Below are positions 1-9,146 of a DNA stretch of 64,000 bases, piece after piece. The notes below the pieces were generated by a model that worked only from the letters and a program-made list of their open reading frames with translations, made no database searches and was not told the origin of the DNA. The DNA lies in assembly GCA_963848675.1 (NCBI GenBank), contig CAWKEY010000027.1, positions 1 to 64,000 on the forward strand, given 5' to 3'. The translations under genes were made by a program, and so were the position numbers. Source of the DNA: CAWKEY01 sp963848675 (lineage in GTDB: Bacteria > Pseudomonadota > Gammaproteobacteria > Methylococcales > Methylomonadaceae). The first letter of the stretch is position 1. Each line of letters begins with the position of its first letter.

Positions 1-1241
1 CGTGACCCGCCAACTTATTATGCATGAGCATCAAATAACGAATGGCGCACAGATGTATCGATGCTGTGTGTGATGCGAAGGTGGCTGTTTGCTCCTTGAG
101 AAAGCCAAGATGCTGCTTCGCCTCTTTGAAGTACACCTCAATACCCCAGCGCAATGCGTATATCTCCAGCATTTTACTCATGCTCAGATGCACATCGGTG
201 GTCAAAAATAACGCCCAGTCTTTCTTGCCAGCATCCGTGTCACACGGTTCCTTCAAGCCCCGCACAAATAGTAGGCGTACCGCTTGCCAGCGTGGCGTCT
301 TTTCGTCGTCTTCAGCCAAATCCAGTTCGACATACAGTGATACGGCCTTCCAGGGCAGACCACGCACCTTTTTCCATTCCCGCTTTATGACACAGGCATA
401 CAGCTCCTGCGCATTCAATAACTCTTTCTTACGCCCTTTGATGATGGCGCGATATTTCATCTTGCTCTTCTTCATACGTAAGATCGCGCACACTCTCCAG
501 TCCCAGTGCCGTTCGCATCATCGACTTGGTTCCAAACCAGGCGTCGGCAATGACATAGTCCGCCTCAATCCCGCTACGCATTTCGCTTAGCATAGTAGCC
601 GCCATTTGTGGCTTGCTCGCAGCGAGGCCTACTACAGCGCCTGCCGACCGCACTACGACTGTCCTTGTGCTCAGTAATCAACGTCCGGGCCTTAACCCCG
701 CTGATGTAAATCTGCGAATCCAACGGCAGAAAGGCTTCTTGTGTCGCCAATCCCAGGGTTAATACCTGCTGCCCCATGACGTGACGGCCCGTCACGTGGT
801 CAAAGTGACTGGAGACGCCTTCCATTTTCTTGCCGCACCGGGCTTTGATCGAGTCATCCAGCACAAAGGCTCTGATGCGGCTCTGACCCAATGTGTTTTG
901 TTGATAGACGCCTTTGGCTGTCTGGAGATTAAGCACACGCCAGTTAACATCCTCGCGCTTTAAAAGGTCATACATCACATCTTTTTTCGCCCGCGAGAAC
1001 ATCCCCAGGGCTTTCTGGAAAACATCGCTATCGACGACACATTGATCCACTTCCAGAGCAGCAATAGAAAAACGGCTTCCGTTATGTCGATTCCGCTTCG
1101 CTTGGTGAAACCCGCTCCCTTTATCCGCGCATTGAATTTAAGTTTCTTCCATGTGTCGGCAAAAAGGTTATCAATGTAGTGCTTCTGATCTCGTAATTAC
1201 ATCGCCGATAAGGGCTGGCAGCGCACCCTCGTTTGTGCCAT
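1..1241 (-). pseudogene. Degenerate IS4-family transposase, cut by window edge
   Basis: Remnant of a DDE transposase of the IS4 family. The likely start is the ATG at 1241, and the reading passes through at least three frames as it runs leftward. The N-terminal part (about 1240-1050) is broken more than once. The central part (1050 to about 650) carries FVLDDS, followed by KMEGVSSHFDH. The next segment (about 650-480) carries ADYVIADAWFG. The C-terminal part (475 to 1) reads through in a third frame and contains YALRWGIEVYFKEAK, which matches the IS4 signature Y-x2-R-x3-E-x6-K. No stop is reached by position 1, so the element continues outside the window. Family assignment is confident and the gene is certainly non-functional as written. 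The terminal inverted repeat was not identified. Confidence 0.88.
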
Positions 1242-1675
1242 TCTTCACTCGGGCCTCCGGTGGTATTGTTGTTTGGATTCGAACACAAACATTTTACCAT
1301 GCAGGAGGCCTTTTTAGTTCTGCACTCAATCAGTTATCGATATTTATTTGCTGATTTTGAACTCCGAAACTTGAGTTCCTAATATTCGATTTCTCTAACA
1401 GGCGGTAGACGACCCAACTGCGACATCCAGCTTATTGTCCCGAAACTGGACATTCGCCAGCTCACGGCCGCCCGAGTTGGATGTTATTGCGCGTATATTT
1501 AGGGGTCCCGTTTTTCTGGGAAGTGTAACGGGACAGAGATGCCCTAGCTCATTGATCCCCGAATGAATTGAATGCTATAACGAGGTCTCGCTGTAGATGT
1601 ATTAAGAGACAGAGGGTCTCGTTAATTAAACTGTTACCTATTTCCTTGAGAAGAACAACCAGAGGTTAGTAGACT
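1242..1675. other. Gene-free stretch between transposase remnant and MscS gene
   Basis: No convincing coding sequence is visible here. A perfect 8-bp inverted repeat (1505-1512 with 1527-1534, GTCCCGTT/AACGGGAC) could form a hairpin but lacks a T-tract. Positions 1412-1482 have possible integron core sites at both ends (ACCCAAC and GTTGGAT) but poor internal complementarity. Positions 1595-1612 resemble a Tn5-type mosaic end. The promoter of the downstream channel gene presumably lies here but was not recognised. Confidence 0.5.
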
Positions 1676-2176
1676 GTGGAGAATCTAGTACAACATTTGC
1701 TTGACGAAGCCTCTCTTTGGGTGCCGAGAGTAATCGGAGTTGCAGTGATTTTAGTTGTTTTCTTTATCCTTGCGAAAATAATAAAAAGAATAATCACTAG
1801 TGCCGCTGAGCGATTGAAATTTGATGGAGATCTCACTTCGCTACTTGCTCGCGCAAGCAGTATTACCCTTATAATCTTTGGCTTTGTTACTGCGCTCGGA
1901 ACGTTAGGTATTAATATATCCGCGCTAGTGGCCGGTCTGGGGTTGACGGGATTTGCACTTGGCTTCGCTCTGAAAGATTCTATTTCCAATCTTCTCTCTG
2001 GCGTCCTCATATTGCTATATCGACCATTCAAGACAGGAAACCGTATAAGGATATCCGGTTACGAGGGCACTGTTATTTCTATTGACCTGAGATACACGGA
2101 GCTTGAGTCTGACGGGAATAAGGTACTCATTCCGAACTCAAAGTTATTCACGGATCCCGTCACTGTTCTTCAGTAG
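1676..2176 (+). CDS. Small MscS-family mechanosensitive channel
   Basis: A 166-residue inner-membrane protein of the small-conductance mechanosensitive channel family, which releases solutes on hypo-osmotic shock. Two hydrophobic segments (about residues 15-38 and 60-85) precede the pore-lining helix motif GLGLTGFALGFALKD, the hallmark Gly/Ala-rich TM3. The beginning of the cytoplasmic beta domain follows (PFKTGNRIRISGYEGTV and VLIPNSKLF). The protein ends soon after that domain and lacks the C-terminal alpha/beta cage of the roughly 286-residue E. coli MscS, so it is a minimal form. The start is GTG with AGAGG at 1661-1665. The gene sits just upstream of an attC site and is probably an integron cassette. 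Confidence 0.85.
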   Translation: MENLVQHLLDEASLWVPRVIGVAVILVVFFILAKIIKRIITSAAERLKFDGDLTSLLARASSITLIIFGFVTALGTLGINISALVAGLGLTGFALGFALKDSISNLLSGVLILLYRPFKTGNRIRISGYEGTVISIDLRYTELESDGNKVLIPNSKLFTDPVTVLQ

Positions 2177-2210
2177 CGGCAATCGATAATTTTGTGATTC
2201 TGTGGAAAAT

Positions 2211-2268
2211 AGCTAACCAGGCGCTGCACCCGACCTCCTACGTCGGCGGGTGAGCTTGGCCGTTAGAT
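2211..2268 (+). other. Integron attC recombination site
   Basis: An imperfect inverted repeat with the layout of a cassette attC site. AGCTAAC (2211-2217) pairs with the core GTTAGAT (2262-2268) with one mismatch. The inner arms contain GCTGCACCC...GAC and GTC...GGGTGAGC, which are complementary apart from one unpaired G, typical of the extrahelical bases of attC. The site begins 34 bp after the stop of the MscS gene, the usual position at a cassette's 3' end. Cleavage would fall between G2262 and T2263. No integrase gene is in the window. Confidence 0.78.
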
Positions 2269-2486
2269 GAAGAAAGTGAGTAGTGAACAAAGAAAACGGC
2301 CAGTAGGGATAACCGCGGTTGTGTCAAACTGACGATAGCTGGCTTCTCGGGCCTGTGGATGGCGCCATCCGCTGTGCTCGCTGAAAGCAAATTCCTATCC
2401 CTCTGAATAATATGCGCAACCATGAAACATGCGTGTAACATGCTCGCCCGTAACATGGCGAAATTAATAACCGGGGAGTAAGACCC

Positions 2487-3059
2487 GTGAAAGCATACCG
2501 ACACTTTTGTACATACATGATTTGCCTGCTGCTTGCCCTGCCTTTCGGCAGTGCCTTGGCCGATAAATATTCAGACACCATCAGTCTATTCAAGAATGCC
2601 GGTGAAAGCGGCTCGTTCTTTGACAATAGCTACGGCTACGCCGTCTTTCCGACCATTGGCAAGGGCGGTATTGGAATCGGTGGTGCACACGGCAAGGGAC
2701 GCGTTTATGCAGCCGGCGAATATGTTGGCGACACGTCAGTGACGCAGTTAACCATTGGTTTCCAGCTGGGTGCTGAGGCCTTTAGTGAGATGATCTTCTT
2801 TGAAGACAAGCGTGCCTTTGAAGAATTCACCGGCGGCAACTTCGAGTTCAGTGCCGATGCTTCAGTCGTCGCAATCACAGCCGCTGCCAAGGCGTCCGCC
2901 ACAAGCACCGGCAGCTCCGCCGGCGCCAGTGGTGGCAAGAAAGACGCTACCACCGTCGGTAGCTACCACAAGGGCATGGCAACCTTCACGATCGCAAAAG
3001 GTGGCTTGATGTATCAAGCGACTATCGGCGGCCAGAAGTTCTCCTACAGCCCCAAGTAA
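2487..3059 (+). CDS. Secreted SYLF/Ysc84-domain lipid-binding protein
   Basis: A 190-residue protein with an N-terminal signal peptide (CTYMICLLLALPFGSALA, cleavage near residue 25). A compact glycine-rich SYLF domain follows, recognisable by YGYAVFPTIGKGGIGIGGAHGKG and QLGAEAFSEMIFFED. An alanine/serine-rich linker (about residues 128-155) interrupts it before the closing KGGLMYQATIGGQKFSY. SYLF proteins bind phosphoinositides or other lipids in eukaryotes; the bacterial role is not settled. The GTG start is supported by GGGGAG at 2473-2478. It lies immediately downstream of the attC site with a 218-bp leader, so it could be the next cassette, but no attC was found after it. Confidence 0.83.
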   Translation: MKAYRHFCTYMICLLLALPFGSALADKYSDTISLFKNAGESGSFFDNSYGYAVFPTIGKGGIGIGGAHGKGRVYAAGEYVGDTSVTQLTIGFQLGAEAFSEMIFFEDKRAFEEFTGGNFEFSADASVVAITAAAKASATSTGSSAGASGGKKDATTVGSYHKGMATFTIAKGGLMYQATIGGQKFSYSPK

Positions 3060-3074
3060 TATTGAAGTAGCCGC

Positions 3075-3124
3075 GCAGGTCGCTCCCGGCTGAACCAACC
3101 CTGATTCGGTCGGAAGCGACCTGC
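3075..3124. repeat. Long hairpin after SYLF gene
   Basis: A perfect 10-bp inverted repeat (GCAGGTCGCT at 3075-3084, AGCGACCTGC at 3115-3124). Partial pairing extends inward (TCCCGGCTGAA against TTCGGTCGGA). No T-run follows, so it is a repeat-type hairpin or an atypical terminator for the SYLF gene. Confidence 0.6.
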
Positions 3125-3727
3125 TGACCTACCACCCCGTTCCCGACATCGCCTGATGTTATTTACCAATCAAAAGCTGAGTCCAGTTTCCCGAACAGAT
3201 GGTCGCTTCCAGAATAAGCGGATGTTCTTCAGTGCACCGTCGAAGGGCCGTTTTTGGCCGGAAACCGCCGTTTAGTGATGGCTAATATAAGCGAACACGA
3301 AATGAGAAAGAATGTTAGGGTTGTCAGATTTCTGCCCACAACAACCAGCATCAAGCGACTGGCAAGCGCTTAACGGGCAGGCGTCTGATAAAAGTCAATC
3401 CAGAAGAGCCATTCAGGCTCAATAGCTGAACGGCAACTCACCAGCGAAAAGCGGATGTTCAGATCCTACTATCTTACTGTCTGATAGGCATGAGTATCTT
3501 CTCAGGAACGGGCTGAATCTAAAGCACACCCCTACGAGCTGTAGATGCACGATCACATTGGGATGGATTGGGTAAAGGCCCACTGCCGAGCCCACTGCAT
3601 AACCTCAATCGCGTTGAGCGAGCACCGGTGGCAATACGACCTTTGCAATACGTTTGGTCAGTGTGTAGATTCGCCGCATCTGATCCACAAATGACATCTC
3701 GATCCGCACTAGCTGGAGGTAATCCGA
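3125..3727. other. Gene-free stretch, probably remnant DNA
   Basis: No supportable gene. An open frame from 3568 runs into the transposase stub, but its first 54 codons show no transposase similarity. The short string AAGCGGATGTTC occurs twice (near 3217 and 3449). No second attC with both core boxes was found. Confidence 0.4.
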
Positions 3728-4059
3728 ATGACTTTAAAAGTGATCTGGGTTTTCGGCCTATCTTTCATAGTAAGGAAGAGCGGGCTGACAGTCACTTGTT
3801 CATCACCGTATTGGCCTATCAGTTTGTCCAACTTATTCGCCGCCGTCTACAAGAGAGCGCTATTGATGCCAACGGTAGTTGGCGAACATTACGGGAAATC
3901 ATGCGCAGTCAATGCCGGGTAACCGCCAGTTTCCGTCGTGCCGATGGTAAAGCCTTGCATGTGCGCAAAGCCACCCGTGCGGAACCGGAGCAAATGGCTA
4001 TTTATCGTGCCTTAAAAGAGAACCCGGCACCCGGAGGTATCAGCAAAACCATCGTCTAA
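3728..4059 (+). pseudogene. C-terminal stub of IS1634-like transposase
   Basis: The last 110 or so codons of a DDE transposase of the IS1634 group. Recognisable blocks are FKSDLGFRPIFH, HLFITVLAYQFVQLIRRRLQ, and RRADGKALHVRKATRAEPEQ with a terminal GGISKTIV. The similarity begins abruptly near 3730, and the DDE catalytic core is absent, so the copy is dead. It ends 55 bp before the surviving reading frame of a truncated membrane-protein gene, suggesting the element interrupted that gene. Family assignment rests on remembered C-terminal motifs. Confidence 0.75.
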
Positions 4060-4114
4060 AACACTGAGACTAGACGCTATTTTTCAAAGTGTAGTGCCAC
4101 ACGAAGATTTTTTA

Positions 4115-5094
4115 TAACACAACATATTGTTTTTAAATGGATATTAATTGCAGGTGTTAAATATGGGTTAGTTGCCCAGTTGATTGATTCTACCGATGTC
4201 TGGCCTATGTTCGGGAAAAAATTTGCTCATTCGCCCGCATGGTCGTCACCTATGCGCCCCCCTGTTTGGAGCGACATAGCAGCGCAATACAAAAAATCAT
4301 TTACGTCCTACCTCATAATAACTCGGCAGATTGGGTGCCGTTATCCCATTTCGCTGCCACGCATCAAATGGCTATCAATACTGGTTATTTTTCAAGAGTA
4401 AATCGGGACAAAGAACGGGAGGCAAGAGCACATACCGATGGTTCAATTGTAAACAACAAACTTAGCCCTGATTCACTTTATGTCTTCGATGACAATATAC
4501 TCTGGAAAGTTGCTTCCAGTCAGATTGCCTCCTCGGATTTTGCAGGGATTTTGGATGGATTTCGCTTTATCGCGCCGAATCTAAGAGCATGTAAAACCTG
4601 TAATACGAGTGCAATCGCTAGTTTTTCTCTTGGAAGTAGTCATGATTTCGAGTACAAGATGGAGCGTATTTTTTTCACATCGAACGGTACCGGGCAAAAG
4701 TATCAAATATACGGGTGGTCTACGCCGGAGAAATTAGGTACATGGTCTGATGGCGATACGGCTTTAATGCTTCTAGACCTTTCTAGCACTCCTCAAAGCG
4801 ATCTCAAATTGTTAATTGATGGCTACCGCTTTACTAACTGATAAACACCCGTCTCAAGAAGTCGATGTACTGGTGAACAATCAGCATGCTGCCACTTTTA
4901 AATACGACCAGCAATCCAATAACGAGGTGCGTGTGGTTAAGATAGCCAAGCCTCTGGCGATGGAAAAAAATGGGTACCTATTGATCAAATTTAATTTTAA
5001 GGATCCAAAGTCACCGGCAGAGTTAGGTTTGTCAACCGATGAACGGCATCTCGGATTGAATATTGTGTATCTGGAGTTAAGAGCAGAAAATTAG
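4115..5094 (+). pseudogene. Truncated, frameshifted tail of a large membrane protein (DUF7024/DUF6311-like)
   Basis: A C-terminal remnant with no start of its own, emerging about 55 bp after the IS stub. It opens with a hydrophobic stretch (IVFKWILIAGVKYGLVAQ). A segment with VWSDIAAQYK is followed in another frame by IIYVLPHNNSADWVPLSHFAA; the switch lies at an A6 run (4291-4296), where one extra A restores a continuous frame. A second switch near 4820-4840 joins LKLLIDG to ALLTDKHPSQEVDVLVNNQ. The pattern YGWSTPEKLGTWSDGDTALMLLDL, with a later beta-rich segment, resembles the C-terminal domain of large membrane glycan proteins annotated DUF7024/DUF6311. Which family is uncertain; loss of function is likely. 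Confidence 0.7.
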
Positions 5095-5199
5095 TTCGAA
5101 TACCCTGGTGTGGATATGAATAATGCTACACCTTGGTCTCCACTGTACCGTGTACCCGTCCCAGTGGCCAAAATGACAGAACCATTCTGAAGCGCTTGG

Positions 5200-6369
5200 T
5201 CATGCTTTACCATCCAGTCTTTGGCAAAGTTCAACAAGTAAGTCCGCGGATTTTTGCCAGGTATAGCTTTGAGCGATGTGCTCGCCTTTTTCCCTCATTT
5301 GCTGGCGCAACTCGGGAGCTTCCAACAGAGTGCTTAGCGCGTTTTGTATCGATTGATTATCCTCAGGAATAACAAGCATTGCGCTGCCCTGCGCGACTTC
5401 CGGCATAGAGGCTTGATTGGATGCCAACACCGGAACACCACTGACCATTGCTTCGGCAATAGGCATCCCATAGCCTTCATAAAAAGACAGAAAAGCAAAT
5501 AACTCAGCGGCCTGATAAATAACCGGCAGATCACTTTGGGCCACATAGCCTAAAAAATAAAGCTGCTGTTTTGTTATAAGATTTTGGTAGCGCTGCTGAT
5601 AGTCCTGTTTGCCCCAGCCTTTGGCTCCGGCTATGACCAGCGGGAATCGGTTTTTTAACAACTCCGGCAATTGGCTAAAGGCCGTGATCAAGCCATTAAT
5701 GTTCTTTCTCGGCTCTAGCGTGCTGACGGTGAGAATGTAATGGTCGGGCAAGTGGTAGCGCTGCCTGACCTGTATGAGCTGCTGCTGGCTGGCTCTCATC
5801 CGGAAAGCGTCATTAACGGCGGGTGGAATAATGTGAATTTTTTGCGGATCAATATTGAGTGCCTGGACAAGTTCTGTTTTGCTGAATTCCGACAACGTCA
5901 CAAAGGCAGCGGCACGCTCAATGGTTTTGGGCAACTGCTTGTTTAGCCAGGCAAGCATGGCTGGGTGGTGATGTTGCGGATAGCGCAGATAGGATAAGTC
6001 ATGCAGGCTTGCAATACTGGGCCCGGCATAATTTTGCAACACATAATTAGGCTCCCAGTAAATGGCACTCGTATCATTTTTTAGTATTTTTTTGTAGTGC
6101 TGTTGCTGTAGATAGCTACGTAAGGAATAGAGACCCGGCACTTGTCTAAGGCTTTTTTTTATAGTAGCCAGGGCCGGATTTGGCGTATTTTGTACTGTCT
6201 CTGCAACAATCTTGCTTAATGTCTGCTTATCGTAGAAACTGAACTGGTTAAAGGCTTTGATATCACTGACTCTGACATCAGCTATCAGGCATTTGATGAG
6301 CTGCTGCGTATAGCGGCCTATGCCGGTGATAGGCGGGGTTAATGAAGCCGTGTTTATAAGTAAGTTCAT
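5200..6369 (-). CDS. GT4-family glycosyltransferase
   Basis: A 389-residue cytoplasmic transferase of the GT-B fold that would add a sugar from a nucleotide-sugar donor to a surface glycan. The N-terminal domain opens with LINTASLTPPITGIGRYTQQL. The Rossmann-like donor domain has VSTLEPRKNINGLI followed by GAKGWGK. The E-x7-E type motif is in SFYEGYGMPIAEAMVSGVPVL, with donor-binding acidic residues. The length is normal and the reading frame intact. The start ATG overlaps the stop of the upstream transferase by four bases (ATGA, 6366-6369), so the two are translationally coupled. Sugar specificity cannot be read from sequence. Confidence 0.9.
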   Translation of the reverse strand: MNLLINTASLTPPITGIGRYTQQLIKCLIADVRVSDIKAFNQFSFYDKQTLSKIVAETVQNTPNPALATIKKSLRQVPGLYSLRSYLQQQHYKKILKNDTSAIYWEPNYVLQNYAGPSIASLHDLSYLRYPQHHHPAMLAWLNKQLPKTIERAAAFVTLSEFSKTELVQALNIDPQKIHIIPPAVNDAFRMRASQQQLIQVRQRYHLPDHYILTVSTLEPRKNINGLITAFSQLPELLKNRFPLVIAGAKGWGKQDYQQRYQNLITKQQLYFLGYVAQSDLPVIYQAAELFAFLSFYEGYGMPIAEAMVSGVPVLASNQASMPEVAQGSAMLVIPEDNQSIQNALSTLLEAPELRQQMREKGEHIAQSYTWQKSADLLVELCQRLDGKA

Positions 6370-7486
6370 TGCTTAGACATCAAACCAAAATATTCTTTAG
6401 CATATGCCTGAGCCATTTGTGTGCCCGTGAAGAGCGTTTGGTAGCGAAGCAAAGCTCCCTCACCTAGTTTTTTTGCTAGGGCCTGGTCTGTATGCAAAAT
6501 CTTCATTGCTTCTCGCAAATCCTGGCTGTTTCTGGGCTGGACAACCAATCCCGTCTCGTTGTGCTTATTGACATACGTGGTACCGGTTCCCAGCTCAGTT
6601 GATATCAGCGGCTTGCCATGCATCGCCCCCTCAAGAAGAGTAACGCCAAAGGCTTCGGAGGCGTGAATTGATGGCAAAACAATTGCTTTGGACAATTCGA
6701 TCATGGCCACTTTTTCTGGGTTGGTAATTCCGCCGGCAAAATAGATGTTGCTTGCCTGTAAAGTGGCTGCCTGTTGCTTTAGCTCTGCAATTTCCGCAGG
6801 CTTTCCTGATCCGGCAATCACGACATTAAACGACTGCTTGGCTGCGGCTTCTATTAAATATCTGAGGCCTTTGTAGTATCTAAAGACCCCAATAAACAGG
6901 AAAAAGTCTTCACCGTATTGGGCTTTAAGCGCTTGCTTTAGTTGATTATCGAGATCAGGGTAGCTGGATTGATTTAAGCCAATCGGAATAACGGTGGTTT
7001 TATTTTGATAGTCCGCTAACACAGGGCTAGAACGCAAATGATTGGGAGAGGTTACAACAATGCGGTCTGCTGCTTGTAAAAATTTGCGCATCACTGGCTT
7101 GTACAGCTTGAGCAGGCTTTTCTGACGCACAATATCCGAGATATAGGTGATGATAATGGGTTTTTTAGGTAGGAAGCAAAGTGCAAAATGTCCGCAAATG
7201 GCCAGGGGAAATAATAGTGAATAATATCAGCCCACTCCACATGCTCTTTAAACGCGCGTAATGCGCTCAATGAAAATCCACACGAGGCAATTTCGAAATC
7301 GAGCTTGTAGCGGTACACATCGGCTTCCTCTCTTTGAATACAGCAAGGATCGGGATGTTTACTCAAAGTCAGCACTCTGCTTTTTATACCTAATGTCTTG
7401 GTATTCAAGCTAATCTGCCGGATCACTTCCTCAAGACCGCCTTGAGTTTCCGGAAAGTAGGTTCGATAAACATGCAGTACATTCAT
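6366..7486 (-). pseudogene. GT4 glycosyltransferase with single-base frameshift
   Basis: The two parts together give one GT4 transferase of about 370 residues. The N-terminal part (7486 to about 7165) starts MNVLHVYRTYFPETQGGLEE and reaches YYFPWPFADILHFASYLK. The C-terminal part continues in another frame with IIITYISDIVRQKSLLKLYK, then GVFRYYKGLRYLIEA and HASEAFGVTLLEGAMHGKPL. The switch coincides with a T6 run at 7161-7166, and seven Ts would restore the frame, so it is either a recent mutation or a homopolymer sequencing error. A decayed partial duplicate of the 5' end lies at 12377-12686. The downstream GT4 gene overlaps its stop codon. Confidence 0.86.
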
Positions 7487-7568
7487 TATTTGAACTCGAC
7501 CATAAAAGCGTTATCAGTTGCTCGAAAATCGGGGCAGCCCACAGATTTGTTGTCTACACATCTAAAAT

Positions 7569-9123
7569 TTAAACCGTCCGACATGAATTTTCGTTGATCA
7601 AAGCCTCTCCAACACAGGCAGCATCCACTAAGGCAATCGAACCCGTATAAGGATACAGTTTGCAACTCGATCGATAGTAGGGCTTGGAATCAACAGTGGT
7701 CAGAATCGTACTGTAATTTTTTATTTCTTTTAGATGATTTGACATGAAAACATCTGGTGTTGCAATCTCTCGGGGAGTTTTCATGATTGCAATTGAAAAC
7801 ATATAATTAATGCTGTTTGGCATATTTTTAAGACCGATCACAACATTGCTTTTATCGTTCGGGTTCGGCACGGCAATATCACGCAACATAATTAACTGGC
7901 GCTCTAGCGAAACAATATTCGAAGTATCCAGCACCTTCGTCTTTGGTATAGAAAAAATAAATGCGCCTGAAAATGTGAGCAGTACAATCGCCGAACGGGC
8001 AAGGTCTCCTCTCGATAATCCATCAAAAAACTTACCAAAGGTAATGTTTTTTAAAAACAATCCTGCCAGAACAGCAATGGAAATAAGCAAGTCGGTATGA
8101 AGACCGAACGCGTATTTTTTTGTAGCATACTCGCTACCATAGCCGAAATTAAGCACTGTTATCTGGAGCAGGCATAGCAAGGCCGTCGCCCCCCCATACA
8201 ATCCGAGATACTTGACTGCAACATAACCGGAGTTGTCTCTATTTTTGTTCCAAAGAAAAAGGAGCCCTACTGAGAGAGCCAAAACTAACAAACACAGCAA
8301 AATTAATTCGTCGGTACTGGAAATATGCCGCAATGGAAGGCCGCCATTATTCTCGGAAATTTTGCGCATTGCCGTGAATGCGGGATTAAGAAAAACCGAG
8401 GCTGTCGCTGCGATAGTTGCCGCCAGATACCACAAGTGCATCTTTAGGCGCTGATGCCAGGGCTTGCTTAACAGCCAGTAATTATTAATCAGGACGACAC
8501 CAAAAAAAACGCCCAGCAACTCAAGACTTGCCAATAAATGTGTTCCAGTGGCAACTAGGATAATCACCATCAGGAATAAAACAATAAGGTGCTGGCTATG
8601 TCTTTTTGTTTCGAAGAAGATTGCCATGGCGATGGCAAGCACCACCATAGACTGAGCAACCAGCTGGGAAAAGAAAAAATTGCCCGCCAACTCGGCGCCA
8701 TGTAACTCAAATTTTAAAAAGATGCGATTCGCGGCTAATAAACCCATCAATGCAGTTGAGGAAATATAAGCCACACGCAAGGGGAGCATATTGATAATGA
8801 AAACCACAGACCCCCACAGCACAGCAAGAGCCGCTAAGGAAATTAGCTGAATACCTAAGAAAGTCGAGTTAAATAGGAGCCCGGCGATTGCGGCAAGGGT
8901 ATGGCTTGTTCTCGGGTAGAAATTCATCTCGCCAAGGGTTGGGTCGTCAATATCACCCAATGTCCAATTCTCGAAAATTCTGAATGCAAGCGCATAAACG
9001 ATGCGCCAAATCCTCGCTTTTGCTCCCCATCGAATCCATGTTTATAGTCACCAGAGCTATCCCAACAAAAACAAGTAAAGATACTTGAAATAGCGATAAA
9101 CTTTTTTGCATGCTTAAATTCAT
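7569..9123 (-). pseudogene. Multi-pass membrane protein with single-base frameshift, function unknown
   Basis: I do not recognise the family. The main frame (8960 to 7569) encodes about ten hydrophobic helices followed by a soluble C-terminal region of roughly 110 residues with several cysteines. The usual N-terminus is visible upstream in another frame: an ATG at 9123 followed by MQKSLSLFQVSLLVFVGIAL. It joins the main frame if one base is removed from the C4 run at 9025-9028, giving MGAKARIWRIVYALAFRIFEN. The topology and glycosyltransferase neighbours suggest a role in glycan assembly or transfer, but no catalytic motif is visible. Whether the frameshift is real is open. Confidence 0.7.
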
Positions 9124-9146
9124 GATATCTTTATAGCGATCATGGG

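Noticed and set aside
42..590. Plus-strand open frames over the first kilobase
   Set aside because: They are the complement of the minus-strand IS4 transposase, whose YREK signature and other motifs read clearly.
1412..1482. Second attC-like site
   Set aside because: The outer boxes ACCCAAC and GTTGGAT fit, but the inner arms do not pair as attC requires, so it is not listed as a feature.
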